Translations under genes and position numbers: made by a program | DNA from: an uncultured Eudoraea sp. | Lineage (GTDB): Bacteria > Bacteroidota > Bacteroidia > Flavobacteriales > Flavobacteriaceae | Assembly: GCA_947258405.1 (NCBI GenBank) | Contig: CAMYIE010000002.1 | Span: 167,963 to 231,962 of the forward strand | Length of the DNA: 64,000 nucleotides | Direction: 5' to 3' | Shown: positions 50,373-61,283 of the stretch, one piece after another | Position numbering within the stretch: position 1 is the first letter of the stretch | How the letters are laid out: each line of letters begins with the position of its first letter | Notes under the pieces: generated by a model | What the model saw: only the letters and a program-made list of their open reading frames with translations | The model's database searches: none | Told to the model about the DNA's origin: nothing

Positions 50373-51277
50373 TCTCCCAGTTTAAAGTTGACCACCACAA
50401 AACCGATTTGTTGATCAGGTGCTTTAGGATCTGGTTTCCACCGGTGTAGTAAAGCTGTTTTTCGGGCAGGTTCCAGCAAACATGGTTTATTGTTGTTTGT
50501 GCCTTTCACTCCAGGTGTAGCCTGCACTACATTTCCATTCCTGTCCACCACTATCTTTACCACCACTCGGCCTGCCTCGTTACATTCCTGCTTCACCTTG
50601 CCGCTGTTGGCCAAAGATCTTCCGCTGAGACCATATCCCCCTGTCCCGGAACCGCTGCCTGGGCTCCCATAATATGTATTGGCATAAGGATCACCATCCG
50701 GATCGCCTTTATCTCCCGCGAGTTGGTCGTCACCTTCCCCGCCATCTACTTCGCCATCAGCCTGACTTATTCCTCCGATCAGGGCATCGAGTTCCTTCTT
50801 TTTAGCTTCCTTTTCTTCATTTTCTTTGCGGATTTTTTCTTCTGCAGCTGCTTTTCGCTCGCGTTCTATTCTCTCTACTTCTTCTTCTGCTTTCCTGGCC
50901 GCCTCCTCTGCTCTCCGCTCAGCCTCTTTCTGCTGCTTTATCTTGACAGACTCTTCATTCTCCTGAGTGAGTAACTTTTCTGCCGGTTTCTCTTCAGAAA
51001 CACTTTCCTCAATTTCCTTTTCCTCCGGCTCAGACTTCTCAACCTTGGGTTGTTTTTTTACAACAGGTTTTTTTACTGGAACCGATTTTACCTTTTTCCT
51101 TGGCTGTTCTTCTCCACTGCCAAATTCGAGTGTGCCGAAATTTACCGTAATACCAGTCTCAATTGGTGGTTCCAAATAGGAAAGTCCGATATAGAAAAAC
51201 AATATCAGAAGTACACTTAGAAGGATGGTCGTAAGTGTAAAGGATTTTTTCTTGTGTCTCGTGTCTAATAGCGACAT
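50369..51277 (-). CDS. tonB: Energy transducer TonB
   Basis: A 302-residue periplasm-spanning protein: N-terminal membrane helix (FTLTTILLSVLLILFFYIGLSYL), basic PVKKPVVKKQPKV stretch near 65, a long charged TolA-like helix (KQQKEAERRAEEAARKAEEEVERIERERK, about 110-165), a Gly/Asp-rich linker, and a C-terminal TonB fold (AGRVVVKIVVDRNGNVVQATPGVKG...ALLHRWKPDPKAPDQQIGFVVVNFKL). The first base of its start codon is the last base of the exbD stop. It transmits proton-motive energy to TonB-dependent receptors. Confidence 0.92.
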   Translation of the reverse strand: MSLLDTRHKKKSFTLTTILLSVLLILFFYIGLSYLEPPIETGITVNFGTLEFGSGEEQPRKKVKSVPVKKPVVKKQPKVEKSEPEEKEIEESVSEEKPAEKLLTQENEESVKIKQQKEAERRAEEAARKAEEEVERIERERKAAAEEKIRKENEEKEAKKKELDALIGGISQADGEVDGGEGDDQLAGDKGDPDGDPYANTYYGSPGSGSGTGGYGLSGRSLANSGKVKQECNEAGRVVVKIVVDRNGNVVQATPGVKGTNNNKPCLLEPARKTALLHRWKPDPKAPDQQIGFVVVNFKLGE

Positions 51278-51663
51278 TAATTCGGTCGCACTGCCAGGAT
51301 CACCTTATAGCTGTTCCTGTTCGCAATATCCATGACGTTAACAGCCTCTTTAATGGCCACACTTTCTTCCGCCCTAAGGATTATGGTAGGTTTTTCTTTG
51401 CCTTCCAGTGCTTTTTTTAATTCAATTTCAATGTATTCTCCGTTAATCTGTTCGTTATTCACAAAATACTGAAGGTTCTTGTTAATGGTAACCGAAACAT
51501 TCTGTGTATTTGTCGATTTCCCCCTGGCCTTGGGAAGCAATAAATCCAAAGCATTTGGTGCGTTGGCCGTCAGCATGAAAAATATCAGCAACAGGAAAAC
51601 GATGTCTGTCATTGAAGACATACTAAATTCCGGATTGATCTTATTTCGCCCTTTTAATTTCAT
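51277..51663 (-). CDS. exbD: ExbD/TolR-family biopolymer transporter
   Basis: A 128-residue protein with the ExbD motif FSMSSMTDIVFLLLIFFMLTA (membrane helix with the proton-relay Asp in MTD) at residues 15-35 and a periplasmic domain (NKNLQYFVNNEQINGEYIEIELKKAL). Six bp after exbB. Confidence 0.94.
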   Translation of the reverse strand: MKLKGRNKINPEFSMSSMTDIVFLLLIFFMLTANAPNALDLLLPKARGKSTNTQNVSVTINKNLQYFVNNEQINGEYIEIELKKALEGKEKPTIILRAEESVAIKEAVNVMDIANRNSYKVILAVRPN

Positions 51664-51669
51664 CGCTGT

Positions 51670-52362
51670 CTAGGAAACCGGTTCATTTAACAAATCCAGG
51701 AATTCTACGGCATTAGCTTCCATCTTATGGACTACCTTATCCGTTCTGTTTACCAGGTGATTATAACCCATATAGGCAATTATACCCACAACCAATCCGG
51801 CTACTGTAGTGGTCATCGCCGTATAAATCCCCGAAGCCAAAGCCCCCATTTCCGCCTGACCCCCACTGCTGGCCATTTGATGGAAAGCAATGATCATTCC
51901 AATTACAGTCCCCAGGAACCCAATCATGGGTGCTGCACCTGCTACTGTTGCCAGTACATTAACGTTCTTTTCCAGTTTATAAACTTCCAGGGTGCCGGCA
52001 TTCTCTATTGCCGTATTGATATCGTCCAGCGGTTTGCCGATCCTTGAAACTCCTTTTTCCGTAAGTCTGGCCACAGGTGAATCTGTTTGAGCACATAATA
52101 TTTTAGCAGAATCTAATTTGCCGTTTGTTACGTGATCACGAATCTGATTCATAAAATTTTTATCGATCCTGGATGCCGCTTTAATTGCCAGCAGACGTTC
52201 GAAGTAGATATAAAGCGCTACCGCAAGCATCGCAAACAGAACAGAAATAATGACGATACTTCCGGTACCGCCATTAATAATCAATTCAACTACAGAAAGT
52301 GTTTTTTCCTCTGAGACAACTTCCCCAACTTGTGTCTCATCTACGAGGTCTTGGAATACCAT
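51670..52362 (-). CDS. exbB: MotA/TolQ/ExbB-family proton channel protein
   Basis: A 230-residue inner-membrane protein with three helices: IVIISVLFAMLAVALYIYFERLLA near 38, VNVLATVAGAAPMIGFLGTVIGMIIAFHQMA near 130-160 and GIYTAMTTTVAGLVVGIIAYMGYNHL near 180-205; the last two form the conserved TolQ/ExbB channel block. First gene of the exbB-exbD-tonB-folC unit. Confidence 0.93.
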   Translation of the reverse strand: MVFQDLVDETQVGEVVSEEKTLSVVELIINGGTGSIVIISVLFAMLAVALYIYFERLLAIKAASRIDKNFMNQIRDHVTNGKLDSAKILCAQTDSPVARLTEKGVSRIGKPLDDINTAIENAGTLEVYKLEKNVNVLATVAGAAPMIGFLGTVIGMIIAFHQMASSGGQAEMGALASGIYTAMTTTVAGLVVGIIAYMGYNHLVNRTDKVVHKMEANAVEFLDLLNEPVS

Positions 52363-52413
52363 AAATGTTCTCTATTAGTAATTTGCCTTTATAACGACGT
52401 TTTGTCGATAAAA

Positions 52414-53748
52414 TTATGCATATATCACAAAATCGCGCAATAGTATAAAACATATAGCACCTGCGACAAATCCTGCAGCGGCTAATATGGTGATTTTTCT
52501 CAAATACCAGAAGAAATCAATTTTCTCCATACCCATTGCCACAACACCTGCGGCCGAACCAATAATGAGCATGCTGCCCCCAGTTCCTGCTGAATAGGCG
52601 ATAAAATGCCATAGCGGATTATCCAATGTTTCAGAAAACATACCCATACTGGCCGCTACCAAAGGTACGTTATCGATAATGGCAGATCCTACCCCTAAAA
52701 GCATCACCACAATATCTGTATTAGGAATCGCCTGATTCATACTTTCAGCGTAATGAAACAGATACCCTAAGGATTCTAAAGCAGCAACAGCTAACAAAAT
52801 CCCCAGGAAAAATAAGATACTGGGTAATTCTATCTTTGACAAGGATTTGTGAACCGGACTATGATGACCACCCTCCGTGTGTTCCCCGCGATCAACACTT
52901 GAAATACTAAATTTTGTATTACTGTAGATCTCTGCGAAAGTGGCAACAACCGCAAGCGATAACATCATCCCCACATAAGGTGGCAAATGTGTTATGGTCT
53001 TGAAAAAAGGTACAAATACAATTGACCCAAGACCGAGATACAGCATTGTAGATCCGAATGGAGATTTAGGCGCTTCTTCAATTATTTCTGCCTCGATATC
53101 GCCCTTAAATGCTTTGAACCGTTGTGCGATTACGGTTGGTACTACCATACAAACAATAGATGGTAATAATACATTGATCACCAGCTGTGAAGCCGAAACC
53201 TTATTTGCAATCCACAGCATGGTGGTGGTTACATCACCGATAGGCGACCACGCTCCACCTGCATTAGCATTAATGACGATCATACCGGCAAACCATAATC
53301 TGGTGTTCCTGTCCTTGATCACTTTTTGAAGGATAGTGACCAAAACTATGGTGGCAGTCAGATTATCGATAATCGCCGAAAGAATAAACGCTAGTATGGA
53401 AAAGAGCCATAATAATTTCTTTTTGCTCTTGGTCTTTATGTACCCTTTTATAGTGGCAAAACCATCAAAATAGTCGATGATCTCAACAATAGTCATAGCA
53501 CCGAGGAGAAATACCAGGATCTCTGCGGTTTTGCCCAAATGGTGGAGTAACATTTCGTCTAAATGAGAAGGTTCCAGTTCCTTCAACTCCGCATTGACCT
53601 CAAATACCGGCATATGCGCAAGGGCGATTATAGCCCACAAAATGGCCATCATCGCCAGCGCTGGTATCAGTTTATCAATTTTAAGGTTGTGCTCCAGGGT
53701 AATGGCCAGATAGCCAACTAAGAATACAATAATAATTATGGTTTCCAT
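52414..53748 (-). CDS. nhaD: Sodium:proton antiporter NhaD
   Basis: A 444-residue polytopic protein of the NhaD/IT superfamily. Recognisable are LGAMTIVEIIDYFDGF near 80, FILSAIIDNLTATIVLVTIL near 120, VINANAGGAWSPIGDVTTTMLWIANKVSA near 160 and GVGSAIIDNVPLVAASMGMF near 345: the paired IIDN motifs mark the two inverted halves. It exports Na+ against protons, common in marine and haloalkaliphilic bacteria. Twelve bp after the dehydrogenase gene, so the two are probably co-transcribed. Confidence 0.94.
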   Translation of the reverse strand: METIIIIVFLVGYLAITLEHNLKIDKLIPALAMMAILWAIIALAHMPVFEVNAELKELEPSHLDEMLLHHLGKTAEILVFLLGAMTIVEIIDYFDGFATIKGYIKTKSKKKLLWLFSILAFILSAIIDNLTATIVLVTILQKVIKDRNTRLWFAGMIVINANAGGAWSPIGDVTTTMLWIANKVSASQLVINVLLPSIVCMVVPTVIAQRFKAFKGDIEAEIIEEAPKSPFGSTMLYLGLGSIVFVPFFKTITHLPPYVGMMLSLAVVATFAEIYSNTKFSISSVDRGEHTEGGHHSPVHKSLSKIELPSILFFLGILLAVAALESLGYLFHYAESMNQAIPNTDIVVMLLGVGSAIIDNVPLVAASMGMFSETLDNPLWHFIAYSAGTGGSMLIIGSAAGVVAMGMEKIDFFWYLRKITILAAAGFVAGAICFILLRDFVIYA

Positions 53749-53760
53749 AAAGGTTGGTTT

Positions 53761-55020
53761 TTATAATAGTTGTTTTAATGCAATCTCATACGCCGTCTTA
53801 CTGATGTTCTCTTTTGAAACATTCTGCTTAAAGATATTTAAAATTGCTTTTCGAATGGTATCTGATGTATCACTAAATATTTTTTCGTCGTCCATCTGAA
53901 CCCGTCCCTCCATAAAATAGGCAAAAACCCGGGCCATTCCACAGTTGGATATAAAATCCGGAATAAGGCTTACCCTTTCATCGGTATACTCCATTATGTG
54001 TCCGAAAAAAATCTCTTTATCTGCAAATGGAACATTGGCCCCACAAGATATTACTTCAAGTCCGGTATCGATCAATTCCGATATTTGTTCTTTACTGATA
54101 AGCCTCGATGCCGCACAGGGAGCAAAAATCTCGGCCTGCAAACCCCAAACTCTTTTATTGATCTCCTCAAAGGGAATCATCCGATCCGCATCAGCAATAA
54201 GCATATTGCCCTTTTTATGTAAAAAAAAGTGCTTTATCTCATCGAATGTAAAACCATCCTCATTGATCACGCCTCCAACCCGATCAATAATTCCGACAAT
54301 ACGCGCACCCATCTGTGCCAGGTAGAAAGCAGCGGAAGAACCTACATTACCAAATCCCTGAACGATGGTCTTTTTGCCAATTACGGTTCCGCCATAGATA
54401 TCATAATAATGCCTGATGGCCTCTGCCACGCCAAAACCCGTAATCATATCGGCCACAGTATACTTTTTTCTGGGATCTGGCGAATAAAGATCGCTTTCAA
54501 TCACTTTCTTCACACCAAGTCGCAATTGACCGATCCGATTGATCTTATCTGCCTCTGATGGTCTGAAATGACCGTTAAATACCCCCTCTTGGGGATGCCA
54601 AACCCCTACATCTTCTGTTATGGGGATCACTTCCAGTACCTCATCAACATTTAAATCCCCACCCGTACCATAATACGTCTTTAGCAGCGGGGCCACAGCC
54701 TTATACCACCGCTCGAGTACACCTTTTTTACGGGGATCATGAGGATTGAAATTTATCCCAGACTTTGCACCCCCGATCGGGGGTCCGGACACTGTAAATT
54801 TCACCTCCATGGTTTTTGCCAGGGACAATACTTCATTCATGTCCAGACCTTCTCTCATCCTCGTTCCTCCACCAGCGGCTCCGCCCCGGAGAGAATTGAT
54901 AACCGTCCACCCTTCTGCTTCTGTCTCAGAATCCTTCCAGTTAAATACTATTTCAGGGGGTTTATTTTCGTACTTGCTTAATAAATCTTTCATTCCAATT
55001 GTTTCAAAATTTTTATTCAT
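53761..55020 (-). CDS. Glu/Leu/Phe/Val dehydrogenase family enzyme
   Basis: A 419-residue NAD(P)-dependent oxidative deaminase. Dimerisation domain: GGAAGGGTRMREGLDMNEVLSLAKTMEVKFTVSGPPIGGAKSGINFNP (residues 45-95; catalytic Lys in GGAKSG). Nucleotide-binding domain: TIVQGFGNVGSSAAFYLAQMGARIVGIID near 220. GANVPFAD is near 330. Whether glutamate, leucine or valine is used cannot be told with certainty. A second in-frame ATG at 54993 is possible. Its neighbours gltBD and acyl-CoA dehydrogenase suit amino-acid metabolism. A minus-strand TATATTTG (55136-55129) is a candidate -7. Confidence 0.9.
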   Translation of the reverse strand: MNKNFETIGMKDLLSKYENKPPEIVFNWKDSETEAEGWTVINSLRGGAAGGGTRMREGLDMNEVLSLAKTMEVKFTVSGPPIGGAKSGINFNPHDPRKKGVLERWYKAVAPLLKTYYGTGGDLNVDEVLEVIPITEDVGVWHPQEGVFNGHFRPSEADKINRIGQLRLGVKKVIESDLYSPDPRKKYTVADMITGFGVAEAIRHYYDIYGGTVIGKKTIVQGFGNVGSSAAFYLAQMGARIVGIIDRVGGVINEDGFTFDEIKHFFLHKKGNMLIADADRMIPFEEINKRVWGLQAEIFAPCAASRLISKEQISELIDTGLEVISCGANVPFADKEIFFGHIMEYTDERVSLIPDFISNCGMARVFAYFMEGRVQMDDEKIFSDTSDTIRKAILNIFKQNVSKENISKTAYEIALKQLL

Positions 55021-55128
55021 CCGTTTTGGCAGATTCGAATACCGCCATAAAAATTCTAAGTCCTTTTGGAATTAAGCTAATGCTGCCACATAAAAATTTA
55101 GATTTCAATTCAAAAAATCGTAGACAAA

Positions 55129-55136
55129 CAAATATA
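55129..55136 (-). promoter_or_regulatory. Candidate -7 element for the amino-acid dehydrogenase
   Basis: Minus-strand TATATTTG, a perfect TAnnTTTG match about 110 nt before the start codon. Confidence 0.35.
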
Positions 55137-55177
55137 TAAATATTGGCGGGCAATTTTATGATAGTTTCTTTAGCTAA

Positions 55178-55199
55178 TGACAATTTTTAATTTTTGTCA
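55178..55199. promoter_or_regulatory. Inverted repeat TGACAA-N10-TTGTCA between divergent genes
   Basis: Six-base perfect arms with an AT-only spacer, between the dehydrogenase and acyl-CoA dehydrogenase promoters. The arm spacing (10 nt) differs from the N4 operators of the stress island, so a different regulator is implied if it is functional. Confidence 0.4.
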
Positions 55200-55264
55200 G
55201 ATCACCCCCTCTCTAATCTCTTCTATTTATGATTCTTCTCATAAAAATATCCCCTTGAACCGCT

Positions 55265-55272
55265 TATATTTG
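55265..55272 (+). promoter_or_regulatory. Candidate -7 element for acyl-CoA dehydrogenase
   Basis: TATATTTG, a perfect TAnnTTTG match, 25 nt before the ATG. Confidence 0.4.
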
Positions 55273-55297
55273 CAGGAATATGTTGAAAAAACACTAA

Positions 55298-56440
55298 ATG
55301 GACTATAAATTAACCGAAGAACAACAGATGATCCGGCAAGCGGCAAGAGATTTTGCCAATATCGAATTATTGCCCGGGGTTATTGAACGTGATGAAGTGC
55401 AAAAATTTCCGAAAGAACTCATCCAGAAAATGGGTGAACTTGGTTTTTTGGGGATGATGGTGGATCCCAAATATGGTGGTAGCGGTCTCGATACCCTTTC
55501 CTATGTCTTAACTATGGAAGAGTTATCGAAAATTGATGCTTCTGCCTCAGTAATTGTTTCGGTTAATAACTCTCTGGTATGCTGGGGCCTGGAGACTTAT
55601 GGTACGGAAGAACAAAAAGAAAAATACCTTACCAGGCTTGCCACCGGTGAAATATTGGGAGCATTCTGCCTCTCTGAACCAGAAGCTGGCAGTGATGCAA
55701 CTTCACAAAAGACAACCGCATTGGATAAAGGTGACCATTATATACTTAATGGAACGAAAAATTGGATCACCAATGGTAGCGCCGCTGATGTGTATATGGT
55801 TATCGCACAAACCGATATAGATAAAGGCCATAGGGGAATTAATGCGTTGCTTGTGGAAAAAGGCGCAGACGGATTCGAAATTGGCCCTAAAGAGAACAAA
55901 CTGGGCATCCGGGGCAGCGATACACATTCACTGATATTCAACGATGTTAAAGTTCCTAAAGAAAATCGGCTGGGCAAAGATGGTTTTGGGTTCAAGTTTG
56001 CCATGAAGACCCTCGCCGGGGGTCGTATCGGTATTGCTGCGCAGGCTTTGGGAATCGCTGCAGGTGCCTATGAACTGGCCAAGAAATATTCCCTTGAAAG
56101 AAAAGCATTTGGTACGGAAATAGCCAATCATCAAGCCATCGCTTTTAAACTTGCCGATATGCATACCCAAATCGAAGCCGCCAGGCAACTGGTATACAAG
56201 TCGGCATGGGATAAGGATAATGGCAATAATTATGCATTATCTGGCGCGATGGCCAAATTATATGCATCACAAGTAGCTATGGAAACCACTGTTGAAGCAG
56301 TCCAGATTTTTGGTGGAAACGGCTTCGTAAAGGAATATCATGTAGAGCGTTTGATGAGGGATGCAAAAATCACACAGATTTATGAGGGTACCTCAGAGAT
56401 CCAGAAGATCGTAATCTCGAGGAGTATTCTCGACAACTAA
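55298..56440 (+). CDS. Acyl-CoA dehydrogenase
   Basis: A 380-residue FAD enzyme that oxidises acyl-CoA to the 2-enoyl ester. Motifs in order: MDYKLTEEQQMIRQAARDFA, MVDPKYGGSGLDTLSYVLTMEELSKID, GAFCLSEPEAGSDATSQKTTA near 125 (FAD contact), ILNGTKNWITNGSAADVYMV, and EAVQIFGGNGFVKEYHVERLMRDAKITQIYEGTSEIQKIVISRSI; the Glu in YEGTSEIQ is the usual catalytic base position of short/medium-chain enzymes. Chain length is not assignable, though short-chain or branched is likely. Transcribed alone. Confidence 0.94.
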   Translation: MDYKLTEEQQMIRQAARDFANIELLPGVIERDEVQKFPKELIQKMGELGFLGMMVDPKYGGSGLDTLSYVLTMEELSKIDASASVIVSVNNSLVCWGLETYGTEEQKEKYLTRLATGEILGAFCLSEPEAGSDATSQKTTALDKGDHYILNGTKNWITNGSAADVYMVIAQTDIDKGHRGINALLVEKGADGFEIGPKENKLGIRGSDTHSLIFNDVKVPKENRLGKDGFGFKFAMKTLAGGRIGIAAQALGIAAGAYELAKKYSLERKAFGTEIANHQAIAFKLADMHTQIEAARQLVYKSAWDKDNGNNYALSGAMAKLYASQVAMETTVEAVQIFGGNGFVKEYHVERLMRDAKITQIYEGTSEIQKIVISRSILDN

Positions 56441-56767
56441 TTCATTTTAGAACCCAATACCAACCATAGCCCCCTCTCAAACAAGGGGTGTCTTCCATAT
56501 ATTGTTAGCCTGAATACGAATAAATTTGAGTTTCAGGCTTATTTTGCTATTCCAAACCATATGGATAGTAGATTCACCCGATAATTATGAGATCAGCATA
56601 TGTTTTCTGTTTTGTAATTATCAATTTCCCAATTTCGGATGTCAAATATTCTCAAATTGCATAATATTTAACATTTTATTGCCGACGCTGAATTTCTAAT
56701 ACACTTATTGTAAAATACATACATATATGTCAGTTGATTTGATATTTTTGAGCAAATTCCTCAAAGT
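56441..56767. other. Intergenic region upstream of gltB
   Basis: A 327-bp AT-rich spacer without a gene. It holds a CCCC/GGGG short dyad just after the acyl-CoA dehydrogenase (56471-56490 region), the perfect palindrome ACATATATGT at 56721-56730, and TATTTTTG (56743-56750), a perfect TAnnTTTG -7 element 18 nt before the gltB ATG. Confidence 0.45.
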
Positions 56768-59700
56768 ATGAAATTGAAGAAGCAAGGGTTGTATTTGCCT
56801 GAATTTGAACATGATAATTGTGGTGCCGGATTTATTTGTAGTCTGAAAGGAAAGAAGTCGAACGACATCATCCACAAGGCGTTGGAGATTCTGGTTAAGC
56901 TGGAACACAGAGGTGCAGTAAGTGCAGATGGTAAAACAGGTGATGGTGCCGGGATTTTAATCGATATTCCCCATGAGTTCTTTACTGAAGTCTGCGACTT
57001 TAAACTTCCCAACCCTGGTTCTTATGCGGTGGGTAATGTTTTCCTGCCACAAAGGGAAAATCAAAGGAAGTACTGTATAGTAGAATTTGAAAAGAACATC
57101 GAAAAGCAAGGTCTAAAACTTTTAGGATGGAGAGATGTTCCGGTCAATAAAACAGTTCCCGGAAGAATGGCTTCGGAAACAGAGCCTTTTGTAAAGCAGG
57201 TTTTCATTGGCCGGGCAGACAGCAATCAAAAAGACATGGATTTCAATATCAAGCTTTTTGTTGCGAGAAAGGTCAGCGAACACGCCATTTATGACTCCAA
57301 GTTGTCTGAAAGTAAGTTTTTCTATCTGCCCAGCCTTTCTACCAAGATCATAATTTTCAAAGGCCTCCTGCAGCCTCAGGATATCAAGCTTTACTACAAA
57401 GACCTAATGGACCCAAGGGTTGTAACCCGTTTGGCCCTTGTACATCAAAGGTTTTCAACCAATACCTTTCCCACCTGGGATTTAGCTCAACCTTTTCGGT
57501 ATATGTGCCACAATGGTGAGATCAATACTTTGAGAGGTAATATATCGAGAATGAGTTCCCGAGAAGGTCTGTTGCAAAGTGATCTGTTTGGTGAAGATAT
57601 TAAGAACATTCTGCCGGTAATCCTACCTGCCAAATCGGATTCGGCCTCTATGGATATGGTGGTGGAACTCCTTTTAATGACCGGAAGATCGCTTCCTGAG
57701 GTCATGATGATTCTTGTCCCTGAAGCCTGGGAGAAAAACCCGGACATGTCGGAATCAAAAAGTGCCTTTTATGAATACCATTCCTGTCTGATGGAACCCT
57801 GGGACGGGCCGGCATCTATACCCTTTACCGACGGAAGTTATATAGGTGCCGTATTAGATCGGAACGGGCTTAGACCTTCACGCTACTCGGTGACAAAAGA
57901 TGGTTACGTGGTTATGTCTTCCGAAACGGGGGTATTAGATTTGGATCCGGCGAACATCCAACTCCACGGACGTCTGGAACCCGGTAAAATGTTCCTCGTA
58001 AATATGGAGGAAGGGCGTATCGTAAATGACGAGGAGATCAAAGAAACAATAGCCGCAAAATTTCCTTATAAAAAATGGCTGGATAAAAACCTGGTACATT
58101 TAAGAGATATCCCATACAGGGATTGCCCTTTGTTCCTCGATGAGGAGACCCTTGAAAAACGCAAAGTCATTTTTGGTTATACCCTTGAAGATATCAATAC
58201 GATTATTCTTCCTATGGGTAAAAAGGCAAAAGAACCTATTGGTTCAATGGGATCCGATACACCTATAGCTGTTCTTTCAGAAAGGCCTCAGCTGATCTAT
58301 AACTATTTCAAACAATTGTTTGCACAGGTGACGAATCCGCCGCTGGATGGTATACGAGAAGAACTGGTGACAGACATAAGCCTGACACTGGGCAGCGATC
58401 ACAATATTTTTGAATTCACAGAATTTCATTGCAAGAAATTGAAAATTCAAAACCCGGTAATCTCAAAAGAAGACCTGGACAAAATAAAAAATCACGACAG
58501 GAGCCCGGATTATAAGGTGGTATCGATATCTATTCTTTACGACATCATCCGTGGTCATAATGCATTGGAGGAGGCTCTGGAGGATGTTTTACAACAGGCC
58601 GTACACTCAATTGACGAAGGTACCAATATCATCATTCTGACGGATAGAGGCACCGATGAAAATAAGGCTCCAATACCGGCCTTACTGGCCTGTGCTTATG
58701 TAAATAGCGGACTTCAAAAATTAGGTAAAAGATCAAAACTCAGTATCATCATAGAATCGGCGGAACCCAGAGAAGTCCATCATTTTGCATGCCTCTTCGG
58801 ATTTGGCGCCAGTGCGATAAATCCCTATCTGGTAAATGAAATAATTGCCGAACAGATCGAAGAACAGGATATTACTGAATTCAGTTTTGAAGAAGCTATA
58901 CAGAACTACAATAAAGCTATCGGTATTGGCATTCTTAAAGTCATGAATAAAATGGGTGTTTCGACGCTTAATTCCTATCGTGGTTCGCAATTGTTCGAAT
59001 GCCTGGGAATCAATACCAAAGTGGTAGACAAATATTTCCCAAACACGCCAACACGGCTAGAGGGTATTGGCTTATATGAAATAGAGAAAGAAATTGCCAA
59101 AAGACATGAAAAAGCTTTTAAAAGGCAGCATGTGGCAGCTAATCTTGATCTGGAAATAGGAGGGGAATACCGATGGAGGCGAGATGGAGAAGTTCATATG
59201 TTCAATCCTGTATCTATAGCAAAACTTCAAAAAGCGGTTCGCAATAATGAACCTGAAACCTATAAGGAATTCGCTGAGATGGTTAATGAGCAATCTAAGC
59301 ACCTAATGACCATTAGAGGCTTGTTCCAATTCTCCAATTTCGACCCAATACCCCTGGAAGAAGTAGAACCCTGGACAGAAATTGTAAAGCGATTTAAAAC
59401 AGGGGCCATGTCTTACGGATCAATTAGCAAAGAAGCGCACGAAAATCTGGCCGTGGCCATGAACCGGCTGGGTGGAAAAAGTAATTCCGGAGAAGGAGGA
59501 GAAGATGCCGAACGTTTTTACAAAAACGAATCTGGCGATTGGAAGAATAGTGCGATCAAGCAGGTTGCTTCGGGTAGATTCGGTGTTACCTCCAATTATC
59601 TGACTAACGCGCAAGAGATTCAGATAAAGATGGCCCAGGGGGCAAAACCAGGCGAAGGCGGACAATTACCAGGTCCTAAGGTTAATCCCTATATCGCTAA

Positions 59701-61276
59701 GACCAGGAATTCCACACCTTATGTCGGACTAATTTCGCCGCCTCCACATCACGATATTTACTCGATCGAAGATCTTTCACAACTGATCTATGATCTCAAA
59801 TCGGCCAACCGGGAGGCACGTATAAATGTTAAGCTGGTTTCTGAAGTAGGAGTAGGCACCGTAGCAGCTGGTGTTTCCAAGGCAAAAGCAGATGTCATAC
59901 TGATTTCAGGACACGACGGCGGAACCGGAGCCTCTCCCCTGACATCTTTGAAGCATGCCGGTTTACCATGGGAATTAGGTATAGCAGAGGCCCAGCAAAC
60001 CCTCGTGTTAAACGATTTGAGAAACAGGGTTGTTCTGGAGTGCGACGGTCAGCTTAAGACAGGCCGCGACGTGGCAATTGCCTGCCTTTTAGGGGCCGAA
60101 GAATTCGGGTTTGCCACCGCTCCATTGGTAGCATCCGGCTGCATTATGATGCGAGTTTGCCACCTGAATACCTGTCCTGTAGGCATAGCGACGCAAAATC
60201 CGGAGCTAAGAAAGAAATTTGATGGCAAGCCAGAACATGTGGTGAACTACATGTATTTTATTGCACAGGAACTTCGGGAAATTATGGCGCAATTAGGATT
60301 TAGGACTGTTCAGGAAATGGTGGGCCAGGTTGAGAAATTAGACCGAAATAAAGCCATAGAACATTACAAGGCCAAAGGATTAGACTTAACGCCAATCCTT
60401 CATCAGATAGAAGTTCCACAAGGAACAAAACTATGCAATACAGAAACGCAATTACACAAGGTTGAGAATTCCATAGAATTTGAAATAATTGCAAAAGCCC
60501 ATCCAGGCTTATTCAGGAAAGAAAAAACGGTACTGGAGTTCCCAATCAGGAATACAGACAGGGCCGTGGGTGCAATAATCAGCAATGAGATCTCAAAGAA
60601 CTATGGTGCGAAAGGGTTACCTGAAAATACCTTAAAGCTAATTTTTACCGGCTCCGCCGGACAGAGCTTCGGAGCTTTTGCTACCAGTGGTTTAACCATG
60701 GTGGTAAACGGTACTACCAATGACTATCTTGGTAAAGGACTTTCAGGTGCAAAATTGATAATTAAGGTTCCTGATGGATCTACTTTAACTCCCCATGAAA
60801 ACGTTATTACCGGTAATGTTGCCTTATATGGAGCTACTTCAGGGGAGGTTTATATCAATGGAAAAGCAGGGGAACGGTTTTGTGTAAGAAATTCTGGAGC
60901 CCGAGCGGTGGTGGAAGGAATAGGAGATCATGGATGTGAATATATGACCGGCGGTGTTGCTGTGATATTAGGTGAAACAGGGCGAAATTTTGGCGCCGGA
61001 ATGAGCGGTGGAATTGCATACGTTTTAGACGTCGAAAATGATTTTGAGAGAAAGTGCAACAAACAAGCTTTGAATCTATTGAAAGTAGAGGAGGAAAATG
61101 ACATTGGTGAACTTAAGTCGCTGATTGAAAATCACTACAATGCCACTTACAGTTCTCAGGCACAGAAAATATTGGAGAATTGGGAAAATTACCTCCCGAA
61201 ATTTGTCAAGGTTTTCCCGGAGGAATACAGGCAGGCATTGATAAGACTGGAAAACGAAAAATTGGAAACTATTTGA
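56768..61276 (+). CDS. gltB: Glutamate synthase large subunit
   Basis: A 1502-residue amidotransferase/synthase that makes two glutamates from glutamine and 2-oxoglutarate. Order: short propeptide then the nucleophile Cys18 ([11 protein letters not shown]), class II GATase domain to about 430, central domain, and FMN/2-oxoglutarate synthase domain ([60 protein letters not shown] near 1060). The 3Fe-4S cysteines are in [19 protein letters not shown] near 1130, and the C-terminal GXGXG beta-helix region is [36 protein letters not shown]. Followed after 7 bp by gltD. Confidence 0.97.
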   Translation: MKLKKQGLYLPEFEHDNCGAGFICSLKGKKSNDIIHKALEILVKLEHRGAVSADGKTGDGAGILIDIPHEFFTEVCDFKLPNPGSYAVGNVFLPQRENQRKYCIVEFEKNIEKQGLKLLGWRDVPVNKTVPGRMASETEPFVKQVFIGRADSNQKDMDFNIKLFVARKVSEHAIYDSKLSESKFFYLPSLSTKIIIFKGLLQPQDIKLYYKDLMDPRVVTRLALVHQRFSTNTFPTWDLAQPFRYMCHNGEINTLRGNISRMSSREGLLQSDLFGEDIKNILPVILPAKSDSASMDMVVELLLMTGRSLPEVMMILVPEAWEKNPDMSESKSAFYEYHSCLMEPWDGPASIPFTDGSYIGAVLDRNGLRPSRYSVTKDGYVVMSSETGVLDLDPANIQLHGRLEPGKMFLVNMEEGRIVNDEEIKETIAAKFPYKKWLDKNLVHLRDIPYRDCPLFLDEETLEKRKVIFGYTLEDINTIILPMGKKAKEPIGSMGSDTPIAVLSERPQLIYNYFKQLFAQVTNPPLDGIREELVTDISLTLGSDHNIFEFTEFHCKKLKIQNPVISKEDLDKIKNHDRSPDYKVVSISILYDIIRGHNALEEALEDVLQQAVHSIDEGTNIIILTDRGTDENKAPIPALLACAYVNSGLQKLGKRSKLSIIIESAEPREVHHFACLFGFGASAINPYLVNEIIAEQIEEQDITEFSFEEAIQNYNKAIGIGILKVMNKMGVSTLNSYRGSQLFECLGINTKVVDKYFPNTPTRLEGIGLYEIEKEIAKRHEKAFKRQHVAANLDLEIGGEYRWRRDGEVHMFNPVSIAKLQKAVRNNEPETYKEFAEMVNEQSKHLMTIRGLFQFSNFDPIPLEEVEPWTEIVKRFKTGAMSYGSISKEAHENLAVAMNRLGGKSNSGEGGEDAERFYKNESGDWKNSAIKQVASGRFGVTSNYLTNAQEIQIKMAQGAKPGEGGQLPGPKVNPYIAKTRNSTPYVGLISPPPHHDIYSIEDLSQLIYDLKSANREARINVKLVSEVGVGTVAAGVSKAKADVILISGHDGGTGASPLTSLKHAGLPWELGIAEAQQTLVLNDLRNRVVLECDGQLKTGRDVAIACLLGAEEFGFATAPLVASGCIMMRVCHLNTCPVGIATQNPELRKKFDGKPEHVVNYMYFIAQELREIMAQLGFRTVQEMVGQVEKLDRNKAIEHYKAKGLDLTPILHQIEVPQGTKLCNTETQLHKVENSIEFEIIAKAHPGLFRKEKTVLEFPIRNTDRAVGAIISNEISKNYGAKGLPENTLKLIFTGSAGQSFGAFATSGLTMVVNGTTNDYLGKGLSGAKLIIKVPDGSTLTPHENVITGNVALYGATSGEVYINGKAGERFCVRNSGARAVVEGIGDHGCEYMTGGVAVILGETGRNFGAGMSGGIAYVLDVENDFERKCNKQALNLLKVEEENDIGELKSLIENHYNATYSSQAQKILENWENYLPKFVKVFPEEYRQALIRLENEKLETI

Positions 61277-61283
61277 GAGAATT

